A DNA stretch of 64,000 bases from an uncultured bacterium (GTDB lineage Bacteria; Verrucomicrobiota; Kiritimatiellia; CAIKKV01), in contig CALHRZ010000001.1 of the NCBI GenBank assembly GCA_938038445.1, positions 1-64,000 on the forward strand, written 5' to 3'. Below, piece by piece: positions 25,897 through 35,639 of the stretch. Below the pieces are notes generated by a model that was not told the origin of the DNA, ran no database searches, and saw nothing but the letters and a program-made list of their open reading frames with translations. The translations under genes were made by a program, and so were the position numbers. The first letter of the stretch is position 1; every line of letters starts with the position of its first letter.

Positions 25897-27060
25897 ATGC
25901 TGCAGGAACTGGCCCGTATTCGCAACCGAAAAACCGGCCGCGTCTCTTCCTGGGACCGTACCGGCCGTAATCACGACTGCTGGATCATCCCCCCGGGAGA
26001 GTCGGTCGTTCTGGCGGATCTACGCGGCCCCGCGCAAATCACGCACCTCTGGATGACTCAGCCCAATCATTATCGGGAGTGCCTGTTGCGCATCACCTGG
26101 GACGATGCCCCAAAGCCCAGTATTCTCGTCCCGCTGGGAGATTTTTTCGGCCTGGGCCACGGTTTGGTAAACTCCTACCAATCCCTGCTCTTTTCCGCCT
26201 CAACCAGCGCCCCCTATCAATTCAACACAGGCTGTGCGCTCAACTGCTACGTGCCCATGCCCTTCCGAACGCGCGCGCGCGTCGAGCTGGTCAATGAAAG
26301 CCCCGAGCCCCACCGACAGTATTTTTACATTGATTACGAAACGCTCCCCGATTGGCCTGAGGAGGCCGGTTACTTTCACGCCGAATTTCGCCGCGCCAAT
26401 CCCTTCAGCGGTTGGGGCCGCGAAATCACCGTCAACACCCCGGAAGCCAATGTTGTCAACCAAGGCCGCCTCGCTTGGGAAAACAACTACGTGATACTCG
26501 AAACAAAAGGGCGCGGCCACTATATCGGTTGCAACCTGAGTGTGACCAATTTTCAGGGCACTTGGTGGGGCGAGGGAGATGACATGATCTGGGTGGACGG
26601 TTATAAGTGGCCGCCCGATCTTCACGGGACAGGTTCGGAGGATTACCTCAATCAAGCCTGGGGCATGCAAAACAATGCGTTCCTCCGCAACGGCAGTTCG
26701 ATCTGGGAAGGCGCCAACACCACCGCACTGTGGGGAGGAAAGGGGGGCTATCAGACGTCCTACATTTTCCATCTTGAAAACCCAGTCCGTTTCCAGAGGG
26801 AAATCAAGGTCACCATCGAACACGGCCATGGCAACCACCTGGCCAACGAAATGAGCTCCACAGCGTATTGGTACGCCGCAACCCCCACACCCGCCATCAC
26901 GCCCCCGCCCGTGGAAAAACGGATGCCCATTCTGCACGACAATCAAGGCCGCTGGCTGTTCGACCCGAAGAATCAATGCCCCAGCCCTCCGGTCCGCCTC
27001 ACGCCCGAAATGCGGAAAATGAAGCGGCAGTGGGTCCGCAACCACCCTGAAAAAAAATGA
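25897..27060 (+). CDS. DUF2961 / GH172-like glycoside hydrolase
   Basis: A 387-aa protein of the DUF2961 family, now partly assigned to GH172 (arabinofuranosidase and related activities). ISWDRTGRN-like opening (VSSWDRTGRNHDCW), ITHLWMT, VPLGDFFGLGHG and LHGTGSEDYLNQAWG near 245-259 are family hallmarks; the glutamate of GSEDY is a catalytic candidate. The ATG at 25897 follows CGGAGGA, and earlier frame is discarded. No signal peptide, so it likely acts in the cytoplasm. Substrate unproven. Confidence 0.85.
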   Translation: MLQELARIRNRKTGRVSSWDRTGRNHDCWIIPPGESVVLADLRGPAQITHLWMTQPNHYRECLLRITWDDAPKPSILVPLGDFFGLGHGLVNSYQSLLFSASTSAPYQFNTGCALNCYVPMPFRTRARVELVNESPEPHRQYFYIDYETLPDWPEEAGYFHAEFRRANPFSGWGREITVNTPEANVVNQGRLAWENNYVILETKGRGHYIGCNLSVTNFQGTWWGEGDDMIWVDGYKWPPDLHGTGSEDYLNQAWGMQNNAFLRNGSSIWEGANTTALWGGKGGYQTSYIFHLENPVRFQREIKVTIEHGHGNHLANEMSSTAYWYAATPTPAITPPPVEKRMPILHDNQGRWLFDPKNQCPSPPVRLTPEMRKMKRQWVRNHPEKK

Positions 27061-27067
27061 AAATGGA

Positions 27068-27096
27068 TTGCCTCCTTCCTTTCATGCCGATAATAT
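27068..27096 (+). promoter_or_regulatory. Predicted promoter of the large beta-helix protein
   Basis: TTGCCT (27068-27073) and TAATAT (27091-27096) with a 17-bp spacer, 39 bp before the ATG at 27136. GAGGGG serves as ribosome-binding site. Confidence 0.45.
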
Positions 27097-27135
27097 TCCA
27101 ATCGTTGGGATTTTCAATATTCGAAAGAGGGGGTC

Positions 27136-30100
27136 ATGAAAACAACGATTCTACAGCCGGCGGTTTTGTGTCTTTTGCTGGTCGGTGTCTCGGGCGTTCA
27201 GAGCGGCGTTCGAACCCTCGCCACCTCGGGTGCGGATAGCTACGTGCTGATCGGGACTCCCCCCGCCCTTCAGACGGGAACCAATTCACCCCTAACCGTC
27301 GAAGGATGGGTTTTTTTCTCCTCGCTGGATACCCGCGATTGCCTCTATTCAAAAAACAACGCCCGCACCTCCCCCTATTCGTATGCGTTCGGCGTCGTGG
27401 ATAACGGCGACCTCGCTGCCTATAACGGGTTCGCTTGGATCAAACCCATCCCAACCCCGCCTAAGGTTACCACGGGTGTTTGGCATCACATCGCCTTCAG
27501 CTATGACGGGACCAATCTCGCCTTCTACCTCAACGGCATCCTCCAAGGGACCAATCGGTTCACTTACACAAACACCCCAGGGCACACGATCAAAATTGGA
27601 GGCTATGGCAGCGGAGCCGACATTGCTGGAATGATCAGCGAGGTGCGCGTCTGGAATCATGCCCGTAGCAGCGAGGATATCCAAGCCCTTCGTAACTGGC
27701 GACTCAAAGGAAATGAACCCGGGCTGATCGGCTACTGGCGCCTGGAGGATGGCTTCGGCTCTTTCGCTCTCGACGGCACCTCCAACAACAGCACGGGCGC
27801 CTTAATGGGAGCCGGATGGAGCGGCCCGACGGATCTCGCCCTTCACGATTTCCTATTGGCCAATCCCATGACCGGAAGTACCCGTTTTATCAATACCAAC
27901 CAGGCCGATGTCCTTTCCTTCCCACCCTATACAAACTACACCCACTTTCAAATCACCGAAGGCGGCGCCGAACCTCTGGATGAAGCGGAATCGTGGAATT
28001 CAACCGCTTCACCACCCGCCCGCGTCATCTTTTCCATCCCCTCGACCGATACCTCCGTCCTCGTGACCGCTTGGTTCACGAATTTGTCAGTGTCCGTTCC
28101 GCTCCTCCGACACGACAAGCGAATTTTCTTTACCACAGTCCCACCAAGCCTTTCCATTCGCACCAACGTTTCACGCAGCGTGATCACCGGCCAGACTCTC
28201 CGCGTGAGCTTTCAGCCCGGCGCAGGAAGTTCTGTGCCGCTGGATTCCGGAACCCACGGTGGAATGGCGAACGGCCTCGCCATGGCGCTCGACCCGCCTG
28301 TACTTTTCTGCCCTGAGGACGAGACGCCGGAAGCCGATCAGGTGGTCCTTTCCACCGCAGGGGTTTACACGGTGACGGTTACGGCCACCAACGAAGCCGG
28401 AAATGTCTCCACCGGTTTCTGCACCCTAACCGTCTATGCGCGCACGACTCCCGACCTGTTTGTCTCCCTTGCCGGAAACAACAACGGCGGACTGGATTGG
28501 ACCTCCGCCATGACCAACCTCCAAGAGGCCCTCCAGGCCGCCTTCGCGGGGGATATCCTCCATGTAGCCGGCGGTCAGACTTTTCCCATTCTGACCGCCC
28601 TCCAATGGCCAAGCGTCAGCAACCTCACCCTCCGCGGCGGATACCAAGCCCAACCCGGCTTCGAGCCGGGACCCCAGAACCCCGAGACATGGCCCACTAT
28701 CCTTCAGGTGCCTCTTACCACGTCAAACCGAGTTCTCACCCTTTCCGGAACATGCAACGCAACCCTCGACTCTTTGACATTCGCTGGCGGAAACGAGTGG
28801 CTTACCGGTTATGGGGGCGGCGTATTTGCCGCCAACGTAACGGGACTGATCATCCGCACCTGCCGTTTCATCCGCAACCGTACCATCTCGGGTGGTAATG
28901 CTTACGGGGGCGGTCTCGCCGCCACCAACTGCACCGGCCTCATCTCCAATTGCGTCTTCATCGGCAATTTCGCCGCCACCACGACCGGCCATGGCACAGG
29001 CTGCCGAGGAGGCGCCCTCTACCTCCTCGGCGGAAACCTGTCGCTCCGCGATCTCTCCATTCATGGTAACTACTCCGGCGCAGGGTACGGCGGCTACCGG
29101 AACAGCAACTTCGACAGCGCCGGCGGAATCTGGCTCGGAGGTGTGGGTGCCACCTTTCAAGCAAAAAACCTGTTGATCGTCAATAACGACGGAGGAGGCA
29201 TCATGGTGGACCGCGGGAATGTTCTCCTCGAAAACCTAACCGTCAGCGGCAACGACCCCTCCGGCCTCTCCATCGCCTCGACAGCCGCTGGCACCACCCT
29301 CCTCCGTAACTCCATCCTCTACGGTAATCGCGACGATTTCGTCGGTTCCATCCCCACCCTTCACTTTAACACAATCGGAGACGGAACCCGCGATGGCCAG
29401 GACGGCAACAACTCCCTCGACCCGCTTTTCGAATTTCCCCTCTTTTATCTCTCCCCCTCAAGCCCCTGCCTCGATTCCGGAACCAGCACGGTAACGGCCG
29501 CAGGGTTGGACGATACCACCTCCCTGACCAACGGAACTTTCGACACCGGGACGGTCAACCGCGGCTTTCACTTTCCCGAAGGAATCGTCTGGGATCTCAA
29601 CCTCTATGTGAAATCCGGTGGTTCGGGCGACGGTTCAAGCCCGGACAGTCCACTAGGTTCGATCACCGCGGCCCTCGCCCTCGCCCAGCCACGCACAAGA
29701 ATCCATGTGGCCCCCGGCCTTTATGATCAGACTACGGAAACCTTTCCTCTAATCATTACAGGAAAAACGGTTCAACTCCTCGGCACCGACCCGCAGAATA
29801 CGATCCTGAACGCATCAGGTTCCACCCGCAGGGTCGTTCTCCTCCAAGACTCGCCCTTCGGACCCAACCGCCTTGAGGGGCTCACCCTCAAAGGCGGTTT
29901 GGCGTATCTCGCCGGGCACGGGGGCGGGGTGCGGGTGGATAATGCCGCGCTGAGCCTCGTGAATTGCATTCTCCTCCAAAATCAAACAACCGGAAACCCG
30001 AATTACGGCGGCGGCCTCTATGGTAGCGACGGAACGGTGGAAATTTCAGAATGCCAGTTCATCAGCAACGTAGCCGCTCACGCCACGGGACACCTCGACA

Positions 30101-30735
30101 GCATGGGCGGAGGACTTGCGGCCGGTACGGCCATCCGTCTCCGTCTCATTAACAGCCGCTTCGTAGGCAATATCACCCGAAAGAGCGGAGGAACCGCTTG
30201 GTCCTACTGGGGAGGCGCCGTCTGGCTGGGAAGCGGTCAATTCGTATTGCGCAATCTCCTTCTCACTGGAAACATCGGAGGCGGCGTGGCTTTATCCGCC
30301 TTTCCTTCGACGGCCAACGGCGCCCCCTCCCCCGCCTACGCCCGAGTCCACAACCTCACCACCTGGAACAACAATTCAAACGGATTCTGGGTGGCCAGCT
30401 CGGCAACCAACAGCGAAATTCTCAACTCGATCGCATGGGATCACCCGGACGATTTCGAAGGCGCTTTGCCCGTGCTCTTTGCGTTCAATTGCATCGGAGA
30501 CGGCACCCGAAACGGCGTGGAAGGAAACTTTGCAAATGATCCACTCTTTCGGGATGCCTCAGGGGGCGATTTCCGGCTTCGCCCTGAAAGTCCTTGCGCC
30601 GATGCCGGTTCCAATCAGCTCTGGATGGCTACCGCCATCGACCTCCAAGGGTTGCCCCGTATTCTCCGAGGCCGGGTGGATATCGGCGCCTACGAATCGC
30701 CCCCACCTGCCGGCACCCTGATCCTCATCCGATAA
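27136..30735 (+). CDS. Large exported LamG/beta-helix protein
   Basis: A 1199-aa exported protein. A signal peptide (LQPAVLCLLLVGVSGVQS) is followed by a LamG/concanavalin-type domain (about 30-240; LTVEGWVFF, MISEVRVWNHA) and a PKD/Ig-like part near 400-430. Two right-handed beta-helix modules follow, at roughly 435-800 and 830-1190. They repeat the same plan: a start with a row of predicted spots, GGGV or GGGL turns, then IGDGTR and SPC[LA]D before the end. It ends PPPAGTLILIR. A carbohydrate-binding or cell-surface role is likely. Confidence 0.8.
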   Translation: MKTTILQPAVLCLLLVGVSGVQSGVRTLATSGADSYVLIGTPPALQTGTNSPLTVEGWVFFSSLDTRDCLYSKNNARTSPYSYAFGVVDNGDLAAYNGFAWIKPIPTPPKVTTGVWHHIAFSYDGTNLAFYLNGILQGTNRFTYTNTPGHTIKIGGYGSGADIAGMISEVRVWNHARSSEDIQALRNWRLKGNEPGLIGYWRLEDGFGSFALDGTSNNSTGALMGAGWSGPTDLALHDFLLANPMTGSTRFINTNQADVLSFPPYTNYTHFQITEGGAEPLDEAESWNSTASPPARVIFSIPSTDTSVLVTAWFTNLSVSVPLLRHDKRIFFTTVPPSLSIRTNVSRSVITGQTLRVSFQPGAGSSVPLDSGTHGGMANGLAMALDPPVLFCPEDETPEADQVVLSTAGVYTVTVTATNEAGNVSTGFCTLTVYARTTPDLFVSLAGNNNGGLDWTSAMTNLQEALQAAFAGDILHVAGGQTFPILTALQWPSVSNLTLRGGYQAQPGFEPGPQNPETWPTILQVPLTTSNRVLTLSGTCNATLDSLTFAGGNEWLTGYGGGVFAANVTGLIIRTCRFIRNRTISGGNAYGGGLAATNCTGLISNCVFIGNFAATTTGHGTGCRGGALYLLGGNLSLRDLSIHGNYSGAGYGGYRNSNFDSAGGIWLGGVGATFQAKNLLIVNNDGGGIMVDRGNVLLENLTVSGNDPSGLSIASTAAGTTLLRNSILYGNRDDFVGSIPTLHFNTIGDGTRDGQDGNNSLDPLFEFPLFYLSPSSPCLDSGTSTVTAAGLDDTTSLTNGTFDTGTVNRGFHFPEGIVWDLNLYVKSGGSGDGSSPDSPLGSITAALALAQPRTRIHVAPGLYDQTTETFPLIITGKTVQLLGTDPQNTILNASGSTRRVVLLQDSPFGPNRLEGLTLKGGLAYLAGHGGGVRVDNAALSLVNCILLQNQTTGNPNYGGGLYGSDGTVEISECQFISNVAAHATGHLDSMGGGLAAGTAIRLRLINSRFVGNITRKSGGTAWSYWGGAVWLGSGQFVLRNLLLTGNIGGGVALSAFPSTANGAPSPAYARVHNLTTWNNNSNGFWVASSATNSEILNSIAWDHPDDFEGALPVLFAFNCIGDGTRNGVEGNFANDPLFRDASGGDFRLRPESPCADAGSNQLWMATAIDLQGLPRILRGRVDIGAYESPPPAGTLILIR

Positions 30736-30762
30736 TCCCTCCCCTGCCCGTTCCCGGAACAT

Positions 30763-30792
30763 TTGACGCAACCCCCGAAAAAGAGGTAAAAG
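30763..30792 (+). promoter_or_regulatory. Predicted promoter of the second beta-helix gene
   Basis: TTGACG (30763-30768) and TAAAAG (30787-30792), 18-bp spacer, 25 bp before the ATG at 30818. GGAGGAG is the ribosome-binding site. Confidence 0.4.
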
Positions 30793-30817
30793 AAAACGAT
30801 AATGGAGGAGTCCCTGT

Positions 30818-32416
30818 ATGAAAACAAACGGGTTTAAAATCCTTTGTCCGTTCGCTTCGATAATCGCAATCGAATTTTCCGGCGCGTTGGGCGCCGTCAC
30901 CAACTATTATTACGTGGATCCGGGTTCTCCCGCCCCTGCCCCGCCTTACACAAACTGGGAGACGGCCGCTCACGACATCCAATCTGCTGTTGATCAGGCA
31001 CAAGCCGATGTGGATGTTGCCAACGGGATATTCTCGGAAGTCATCGTCACGAACGGTCTGTACGTTGTCAGCCAAGAGATCCTGATCACCCTTCCGATCC
31101 GATTGCGCAGCCTGCCGGATGACCCCGCCACCACGGTCATCTCAGGTGCATACCCTGCCAGTACGAGCCGTTGTTTTTTCATCGCAGGCGAAGCCTGGGT
31201 CAGCGGGTTTACCGTTTCCAACGGCTATGTCGCAGGAGCGGTCGGCACTAACTTTGGCGGCGGTGTGTACATGACCACCAATTCGGCGGGTCGGGGAGGC
31301 CTGCTCTCCAATTGCCGCATCGTGCGAAATCAGGCGCGCCTGGCTTCCGACGGGAGCAGCAACGGGCGGGGAAGCGGCATTTACATCCTCGGAAAGGGAA
31401 CCGTCTCCAACTGCCTCGTTCAAGCCAATTTTTCGAACAAGGCGCACGGGGCCGGAATCTTTCTTGACCGCGGGGGCGATGTGGTGGATTCCCTGATCCT
31501 CGATAACACCGGAACAACAGCAGCGACAACATATGGGGGAGGAATTTACGCATCCTACGGCGGCACGGTCCTGAATTGCCTTATCGCCCGAAATGAAGCC
31601 CGTCACGCCGGTGGTCTCATGCTGGACCACGGCGGCATTGCGCAAGGGTGCATCATCAGCAACAACTATGCAGGCAACGGAAAAGGCGCCTATCTCTCGT
31701 ACGGCGGAACCCTGCTCGATTCGATTGTCGAACATAACGTCAGCGGCTATACAACCGGAACAGGCGGTGGAATTTATATTGACCGGGCCGGAGGTTTCGT
31801 GGATCGGTGCATCGTCCGCTACAACGCGGCAAGTTCAGCTGCCGGCATTTATCACGACCGCGTGACCGTTCGAAATACCCTGGTGTACGGCAACCAATCA
31901 TCCGAGAATGGAGGAGGCGTTGTTTCCACCGGCTTCGCCAATACGATTCTCGAAAACGTCACCATCGTTCGGAACAAAGCATCCACTGCCGGCGGTCTTC
32001 ATATCAACGTCTCTTCCAGCGCCCCTTACGGCGGCCCCATGCGCAACCTGATTTGCATGCTCAATGAGGCACTCGAAACCAACAACGTGGCGCTCCTGCC
32101 TTATCCCGGTTATGACCTCACCAACAACAACACGTTCGTGTTCGGCTGCTCGGACCCCATAATCCCGGGCGCCGGCAATATCGCTGACGACCCCGTGTTC
32201 CGTGATCCCGGAATCAACGCCGGCCTCGCCCTCACGAACGGCAATTTCAGACTCCGTGCCAATTCCCCATGCCGGAACAGCGGGACCAATCTCGCCTGGA
32301 TGGCTGCCGCCACCGATCTCGACCGTTTTCCACGTCTCGACCTCAAAACTCTGCGAGTGGATAGGGGGGCCTATGAAACTCCCGTGGCTGGCGGTGCCCT
32401 CCTCTCTGTCCAATGA
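30818..32416 (+). CDS. Exported right-handed beta-helix protein
   Basis: A 532-aa protein with a signal peptide (start MKTNGFK, cleavage after SGALGA). The rest forms one beta-helix with GGGVYMT, GGGIYAS and GAGIFLD turns and repeated NCxxxxN steps. The last about 60 residues (LRANSPCRNSGTNLAWM, then RGAYETP) parallel the end of the previous protein, so the two are relatives. It ends VAGGALLSVQ. No enzyme motif is evident; such folds occur in pectin-lyase-like and adhesin proteins. Confidence 0.78.
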   Translation: MKTNGFKILCPFASIIAIEFSGALGAVTNYYYVDPGSPAPAPPYTNWETAAHDIQSAVDQAQADVDVANGIFSEVIVTNGLYVVSQEILITLPIRLRSLPDDPATTVISGAYPASTSRCFFIAGEAWVSGFTVSNGYVAGAVGTNFGGGVYMTTNSAGRGGLLSNCRIVRNQARLASDGSSNGRGSGIYILGKGTVSNCLVQANFSNKAHGAGIFLDRGGDVVDSLILDNTGTTAATTYGGGIYASYGGTVLNCLIARNEARHAGGLMLDHGGIAQGCIISNNYAGNGKGAYLSYGGTLLDSIVEHNVSGYTTGTGGGIYIDRAGGFVDRCIVRYNAASSAAGIYHDRVTVRNTLVYGNQSSENGGGVVSTGFANTILENVTIVRNKASTAGGLHINVSSSAPYGGPMRNLICMLNEALETNNVALLPYPGYDLTNNNTFVFGCSDPIIPGAGNIADDPVFRDPGINAGLALTNGNFRLRANSPCRNSGTNLAWMAAATDLDRFPRLDLKTLRVDRGAYETPVAGGALLSVQ

Positions 32417-32419
32417 TTC

Positions 32420-34756
32420 CTAGGCTATTCTCCCCCAAAGCCCAGACTCAAGCAGAGGATGCCTAAGACGCGCCCGTACCGATTCCCACCGCGCGCGATC
32501 CTCCTCAGACGCAATATCGGGCAAAAAACCGAAATCCAGATAAAGCCGAATCGCACCCAGCCGTTCGGTCTGCGTAACCAGATACGCCTTCCGATGCCAC
32601 TGGGCCAATATGCGGAGCGCCGCCGCAAGAGCCGCCCGCGCCAAACCCCGCCGCTGCCACGCCGGCCGAACCGCAACCCAGTGGATCCGACCATAATCCT
32701 CCCCCCGAAAATCCCAATTCCTCCATGCGCTGATCGTCCCCACTCCCAACCCTTTCGGGTCAATCACAATAAAACACCGTCGCTCAATCGCCGGCCAATC
32801 CTCCCCAAACTCCCGCGCAAACAAATCGTCCGGAATTGTAAAGAACGGCTCCGCATCCCGTTCGATGTCCGTCCATAACCCCACATCCTCCCGCCGCATC
32901 GGCCTCATCCCAAACCCCTCGGGAAATAAGGCTTCCGGAATATCCTGAAGGTGGGGTCGAACCATGAGAACGGACGTGGACGGCCGCACGGGGGTCGCCG
33001 ACGGAGCTTCCCAACAATTGTGCCGCTGCCGAAACAACCGGCAAATTGCATGATACGCCCTCTTGGTTCGGCGATCGCGGGTCAAGACCCCAAACGGACT
33101 AATCCCCAGCCCCCCAAAAAAACGACCCGGCGGCCAAGCATGATCCGCCCAACACCAGACCGCCGCTCCACAAACATATGGCCGATCCAAGGCCAAAAAC
33201 TCGACTTCCAATTGCCGGGCATGACGATCCTCCCCAAACACCCCTTCCCGAACCCCCTCCCATGACGCCCCCCCAAACTCCGTAATTAAAACCGGTTTGT
33301 TCGGATACCGACACCGCAACCGTTCCAGCGCAAGGCGCCATTCCCCCGCCGCGCCCTCTCCATCGTACGATGGCCCCTTCCCCCGATCCGCCCAACGAAG
33401 ACTCGGATACCAGTTGACGGCAATCACATCGTCCTCCTCAAAATTCGGACAGTCCGTCCAGTGATTGCTCACATGCACGCAAAGCCGCGACGGATCAAGC
33501 CGTTTCGCCTCGCGGATCAGGCGCCGGTTCATCGCCGCCACCTCCGGATCGTCTTCGTCCGTCTCATTGCTGACCGACCAAAACGCAATCGAAGGATGAT
33601 GCCGATCGCGCGCAATCATCGCGCGTAATTGCCGCAACCCCGCGGCCTCACGGGCTGTCTGATGACGACGCCCTAAGTCCCGATCCGCCCAAAAATAAAG
33701 CGGAATTTCCGCCAAAACCATCAGCCCGAGTTCATCGCAAAGGTCCAATTCCCCAGGATGATGGGGATAATGACATAGCCGGATAAAATTGGCCCCTGCC
33801 TCCTTCATCCGCTCGAGATCCTGCCGAACCCTTTTTTCATCAAATACACTGCCCTTGGACGGCCAATCTTCATGACGATTGAATCCCGTCAGAAAAATCC
33901 GCTCTCCGTTCAAGCGAATCCCATCCGGCTTCCGCTCAAAGGTTCGAAATCCGAACCGCTGTTCCACCCGATCTTCCGCACTGCCGCGTCCCCCAACCCG
34001 AATAACCGCCCGGTATAGCCGGGGAGCGGAAGGACTCCACCGCTGCACCTTTTCAACCCGCCCCTGAAACTCGCACGGGACTGTTCCGCCCGACACAACG
34101 GGCTCCACTTGGGAATGCGCCGCCCACTTTTCTTCTCCCTCCGGCCCATAGATCACCAATACGATCCGCCCATCCTCAACAAGGGAATCGCCCCCATTGC
34201 GAACGGTCACCAAAACCCGGACGCTTCCCGTTGCCGCATCCGGTTCCAGGGTCAATCCTTCCACATAAAGATCAGGGCGCCATTCAAGCGCAACATCTCG
34301 TGTAATCCCCCCTTGCCGACGCCACCCCACATGCATCCCCGGAACCTCTTCGGGCAACGGTTTGTTGGAAACCTCCACGACCAGCAGATTCTCATTCGCC
34401 CAATCAATCCACGCTGTCCCATCAAAACCAAAGGGCAAAAAAGGGTCCGGAAAAGAACCCAACCATCGGCCGTTTAGCCACACCCGAGCCCGGTCGTTTA
34501 CACCCTCAAAGCGTAGCCAAAGACGCCCCCCTTTCCCCCATTCCCAAGGCACTCGGAATTTTCGCCGAAACCACACCGCCCCTTCATACCCGCTCAGCCC
34601 TCCATGAATCTGTTCAAAACATGAAGGAACCTCCGCTTCCCCCCACAACCGGTCGGAAACCGACGGATCCCAAAACCGAAAAAGGTCGCCCTCCTCCCCC
34701 ATGTCCGGAAAAAACTTCCAAACCCCATTCAGCGGATGACACGTGGAACGAATCAC
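32420..34756 (-). CDS. GH2 glycoside hydrolase fused to a GNAT acetyltransferase
   Basis: A 778-aa protein in a single frame. Residues 1 to about 580 are a GH2 enzyme (beta-galactosidase/glucuronidase type): sugar-binding domain (FEGVNDRARVWLNG), immunoglobulin-like middle, then a TIM barrel with acid/base Glu in VSNETDE near 397 and nucleophile Glu in LITEFGG near 491. From about 616 a GNAT domain begins (GMRPMRREDVG), with IHWVAVRPAWQRRGLARA near 688-705 forming the acetyl-CoA loop. No signal peptide, so it is cytoplasmic. It lies 6 bp after a DUF481 gene. The fusion suggests cleavage coupled to N-acetylation, but this is inference. Confidence 0.88.
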   Translation of the reverse strand: MIRSTCHPLNGVWKFFPDMGEEGDLFRFWDPSVSDRLWGEAEVPSCFEQIHGGLSGYEGAVWFRRKFRVPWEWGKGGRLWLRFEGVNDRARVWLNGRWLGSFPDPFLPFGFDGTAWIDWANENLLVVEVSNKPLPEEVPGMHVGWRRQGGITRDVALEWRPDLYVEGLTLEPDAATGSVRVLVTVRNGGDSLVEDGRIVLVIYGPEGEEKWAAHSQVEPVVSGGTVPCEFQGRVEKVQRWSPSAPRLYRAVIRVGGRGSAEDRVEQRFGFRTFERKPDGIRLNGERIFLTGFNRHEDWPSKGSVFDEKRVRQDLERMKEAGANFIRLCHYPHHPGELDLCDELGLMVLAEIPLYFWADRDLGRRHQTAREAAGLRQLRAMIARDRHHPSIAFWSVSNETDEDDPEVAAMNRRLIREAKRLDPSRLCVHVSNHWTDCPNFEEDDVIAVNWYPSLRWADRGKGPSYDGEGAAGEWRLALERLRCRYPNKPVLITEFGGASWEGVREGVFGEDRHARQLEVEFLALDRPYVCGAAVWCWADHAWPPGRFFGGLGISPFGVLTRDRRTKRAYHAICRLFRQRHNCWEAPSATPVRPSTSVLMVRPHLQDIPEALFPEGFGMRPMRREDVGLWTDIERDAEPFFTIPDDLFAREFGEDWPAIERRCFIVIDPKGLGVGTISAWRNWDFRGEDYGRIHWVAVRPAWQRRGLARAALAAALRILAQWHRKAYLVTQTERLGAIRLYLDFGFLPDIASEEDRARWESVRARLRHPLLESGLWGRIA

Positions 34757-34762
34757 GGCCGA

Positions 34763-35497
34763 CTACAGATTGATGCTGAGCCCCGCGGTGAGAATAAAAT
34801 CGTTTTTTCTGGCCCCTTCCGCCGGACGACTGTCATAATTGTTTTGTGCCGACAAACGAAGACTGAAACGGGTGTTGATCGCCGCCTCAATCCCCGCTTC
34901 GCCGGAAAGAAGATAATGGCCGAACTCCGAAGCTTCCGGGAGATATTCCAAACTTTGCCAGCACCGGGCCGTCGCACTGATCTGGTGCTCCAGACGTTCG
35001 GCTGCGCGAAAAATGGGATATTCATCCCGTTCGCCGCCGGCTTTTTCATAGATGTAGCCAGGTCCGATTTCCGCCGATAGCGATGTCCGGTCCTTTCGAA
35101 CCAAAAAACCGCCAAAGCCGGGACTAAGGGTCACGCGATAGTCAATATCGGCCACTCCATCGTACAGCCCCGAGACATCAAGATACCCAAAGGTGCGTGG
35201 AGAGAGGGTTTTCTTCACGTTGGCTGAAGCCCTTACCATCTCCAGATTCTTGCGGGTATCCCCATCCACGCGGTTTTCCCCGTAAGCCCCCTCCAGGGCG
35301 GCCCGATAAGAGCCCAGCCGCTCCCGCTCGCCTGTTGAAACCAGCGCGACATTCCCTTGGACCGTTTTGCTATTGCCTTCCGTCCACGTCAAGCCGAGCG
35401 ATACGGTGTTTTTAATGGCACTTTTCGGCACCTCCTGCGCCACGGCTCCTATCACCACAAACAGGGCGCCTCCCAATACCAGTGCCATTGTCCGCAT
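34763..35497 (-). CDS. DUF481 outer-membrane protein
   Basis: A 244-aa protein beginning at the ATG at 35497, which has GAAGGA ahead of it and opens a signal peptide (MALVLGGALFVVIGAVA). SLGLTWTEGNSKT and a strand-rich remainder ending GLSINL fit DUF481, the family of the salt-induced YdiY protein. It forms an outer-membrane beta barrel. It is the first gene of a two-gene unit with the GH2-GNAT fusion. Confidence 0.8.
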   Translation of the reverse strand: MRTMALVLGGALFVVIGAVAQEVPKSAIKNTVSLGLTWTEGNSKTVQGNVALVSTGERERLGSYRAALEGAYGENRVDGDTRKNLEMVRASANVKKTLSPRTFGYLDVSGLYDGVADIDYRVTLSPGFGGFLVRKDRTSLSAEIGPGYIYEKAGGERDEYPIFRAAERLEHQISATARCWQSLEYLPEASEFGHYLLSGEAGIEAAINTRFSLRLSAQNNYDSRPAEGARKNDFILTAGLSINL

Positions 35498-35537
35498 CGT
35501 TTTATTCCTTCGTTCCATTGCCCATTGGAGAGTATTT

Positions 35538-35566
35538 GTCATATCCTTTCCCGCACTTTTTCGCAA
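35538..35566 (-). promoter_or_regulatory. Predicted promoter of the DUF481/GH2-GNAT unit
   Basis: On the minus strand TTGCGA (35566-35561) and TATGAC (35543-35538) are separated by 17 bp, 40 bp before the start codon. Confidence 0.35.
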
Positions 35567-35639
35567 GCACGTTTTGACCATGGCTTTGATTCGACATCCT
35601 CCCTCCCGTAATTTATTATCCCTTTTTGGAGAGATCGCT

